Shown here: in pieces, positions 5,543-5,727 of the stretch
Layout of the letters: each line of letters opens with the position of its first letter
Numbering within the stretch: the stretch's first letter is position 1
Origin: Oscillospiraceae bacterium
Lineage (GTDB): Bacteria; Bacillota; Clostridia; Oscillospirales; Oscillospiraceae
Length of the DNA: 5,727 nt
NCBI GenBank assembly: GCA_029067025.1
Contig: JAIEFH010000060.1
Coordinates: forward strand, 1 to 5,727
Reading direction: 5' to 3'
The notes under the pieces: generated by a model
The model's input: the letters and a program-made list of their open reading frames with translations, nothing else
Told to the model about the DNA's origin: nothing
The model's database searches: none
Translations under genes and position numbers: made by a program

Positions 5543-5727
5543 ATGAAAAACAATAAGCTGAAAATCCTGACCAACGGCATCATCAAGGAAAACCCCATCC
5601 TGGTGCTGATCCTGGGTACCTGCCCCTTCCTGGCGGTCACCACCCAGGCGTCCAACGCCATCGGCATGGGCGCGGCGGTCACCTTCGTGCTGCTGTGCTC
5701 CAACATGATGATCTCCCTGCTGCGCAA
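5543..5727 (+). CDS. rnfE: Rnf electron transport complex subunit E (RnfE), 5' part only
   Basis: Start of an integral membrane subunit of the RnfA/RnfE (NqrD/NqrE) family; about 61 of an expected roughly 200 residues are visible before the right edge. The N-terminal block NGIIKENPILVLILGTCP (11-28) is characteristic, and a second hydrophobic stretch ends in CSNMMISLLR. Cys27 in the GTCP motif corresponds to one of the cysteines that RnfA and RnfE together use to bind an iron-sulfur cluster inside the membrane. The gene follows rnfG after 19 nt. The start is placed at 5543 because of ribosome binding site spacing; an ATG two codons earlier (5537) is the alternative. rnfA and rnfB should follow outside the window. 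Confidence 0.94.
   Translation, partial: MKNNKLKILTNGIIKENPILVLILGTCPFLAVTTQASNAIGMGAAVTFVLLCSNMMISLLR

Noticed and set aside
1..5727. CRISPR arrays, tRNA or rRNA genes, insertion sequences, phage genes
   Set aside because: I found no repeat arrays, RNA gene signatures, transposase motifs or terminal repeats anywhere in the window.

Overview
This GC-rich window most likely comes from an anaerobic clostridial bacterium. The gene content (YmdB-type phosphodiesterase, Rrf2 regulator, Rnf complex in the order C-D-G-E) together with the GC-rich third codon positions suggests a gut Oscillospiraceae-type organism such as the Flavonifractor/Oscillibacter group. That placement is inference; no rRNA or other marker gene is present.

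The left half (1-2469) is a minus-strand gene set read from right to left. It starts with an Rrf2-family regulator carrying IscR-like cysteines, followed after 33 nt by a core-only DEAD-box RNA helicase. After an 84-nt gap comes a YmdB/TIGR00282 metallophosphoesterase that runs off the left edge. The 84-nt gap can form several RNA stems, and the strongest (11 bp perfect) contains the ymdB start codon.

The right half (2669-5727) is the start of a plus-strand rnf operon: rnfC, rnfD, rnfG and the beginning of rnfE. Junctions are tight (0 nt, a 4-nt overlap, then about 19 nt). rnfA and rnfB are expected just past the right edge. Rnf is the membrane complex that oxidises reduced ferredoxin with NAD+ and pumps Na+ or H+. 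It carries many Fe-S clusters and covalently bound FMN.

The two halves are transcribed divergently from a 199-bp region (2470-2668). I see a plausible extended -10 promoter for each direction. A 16-bp near-palindrome sits inside the regulator's own promoter, and a shorter inverted repeat overlaps the -35 region of the rnf promoter. The most interesting hypothesis is that the Rrf2 protein senses Fe-S or redox state, represses itself, and possibly influences the neighbouring Rnf operon. Nothing here is a clearly new system; the novelty candidates are regulatory.
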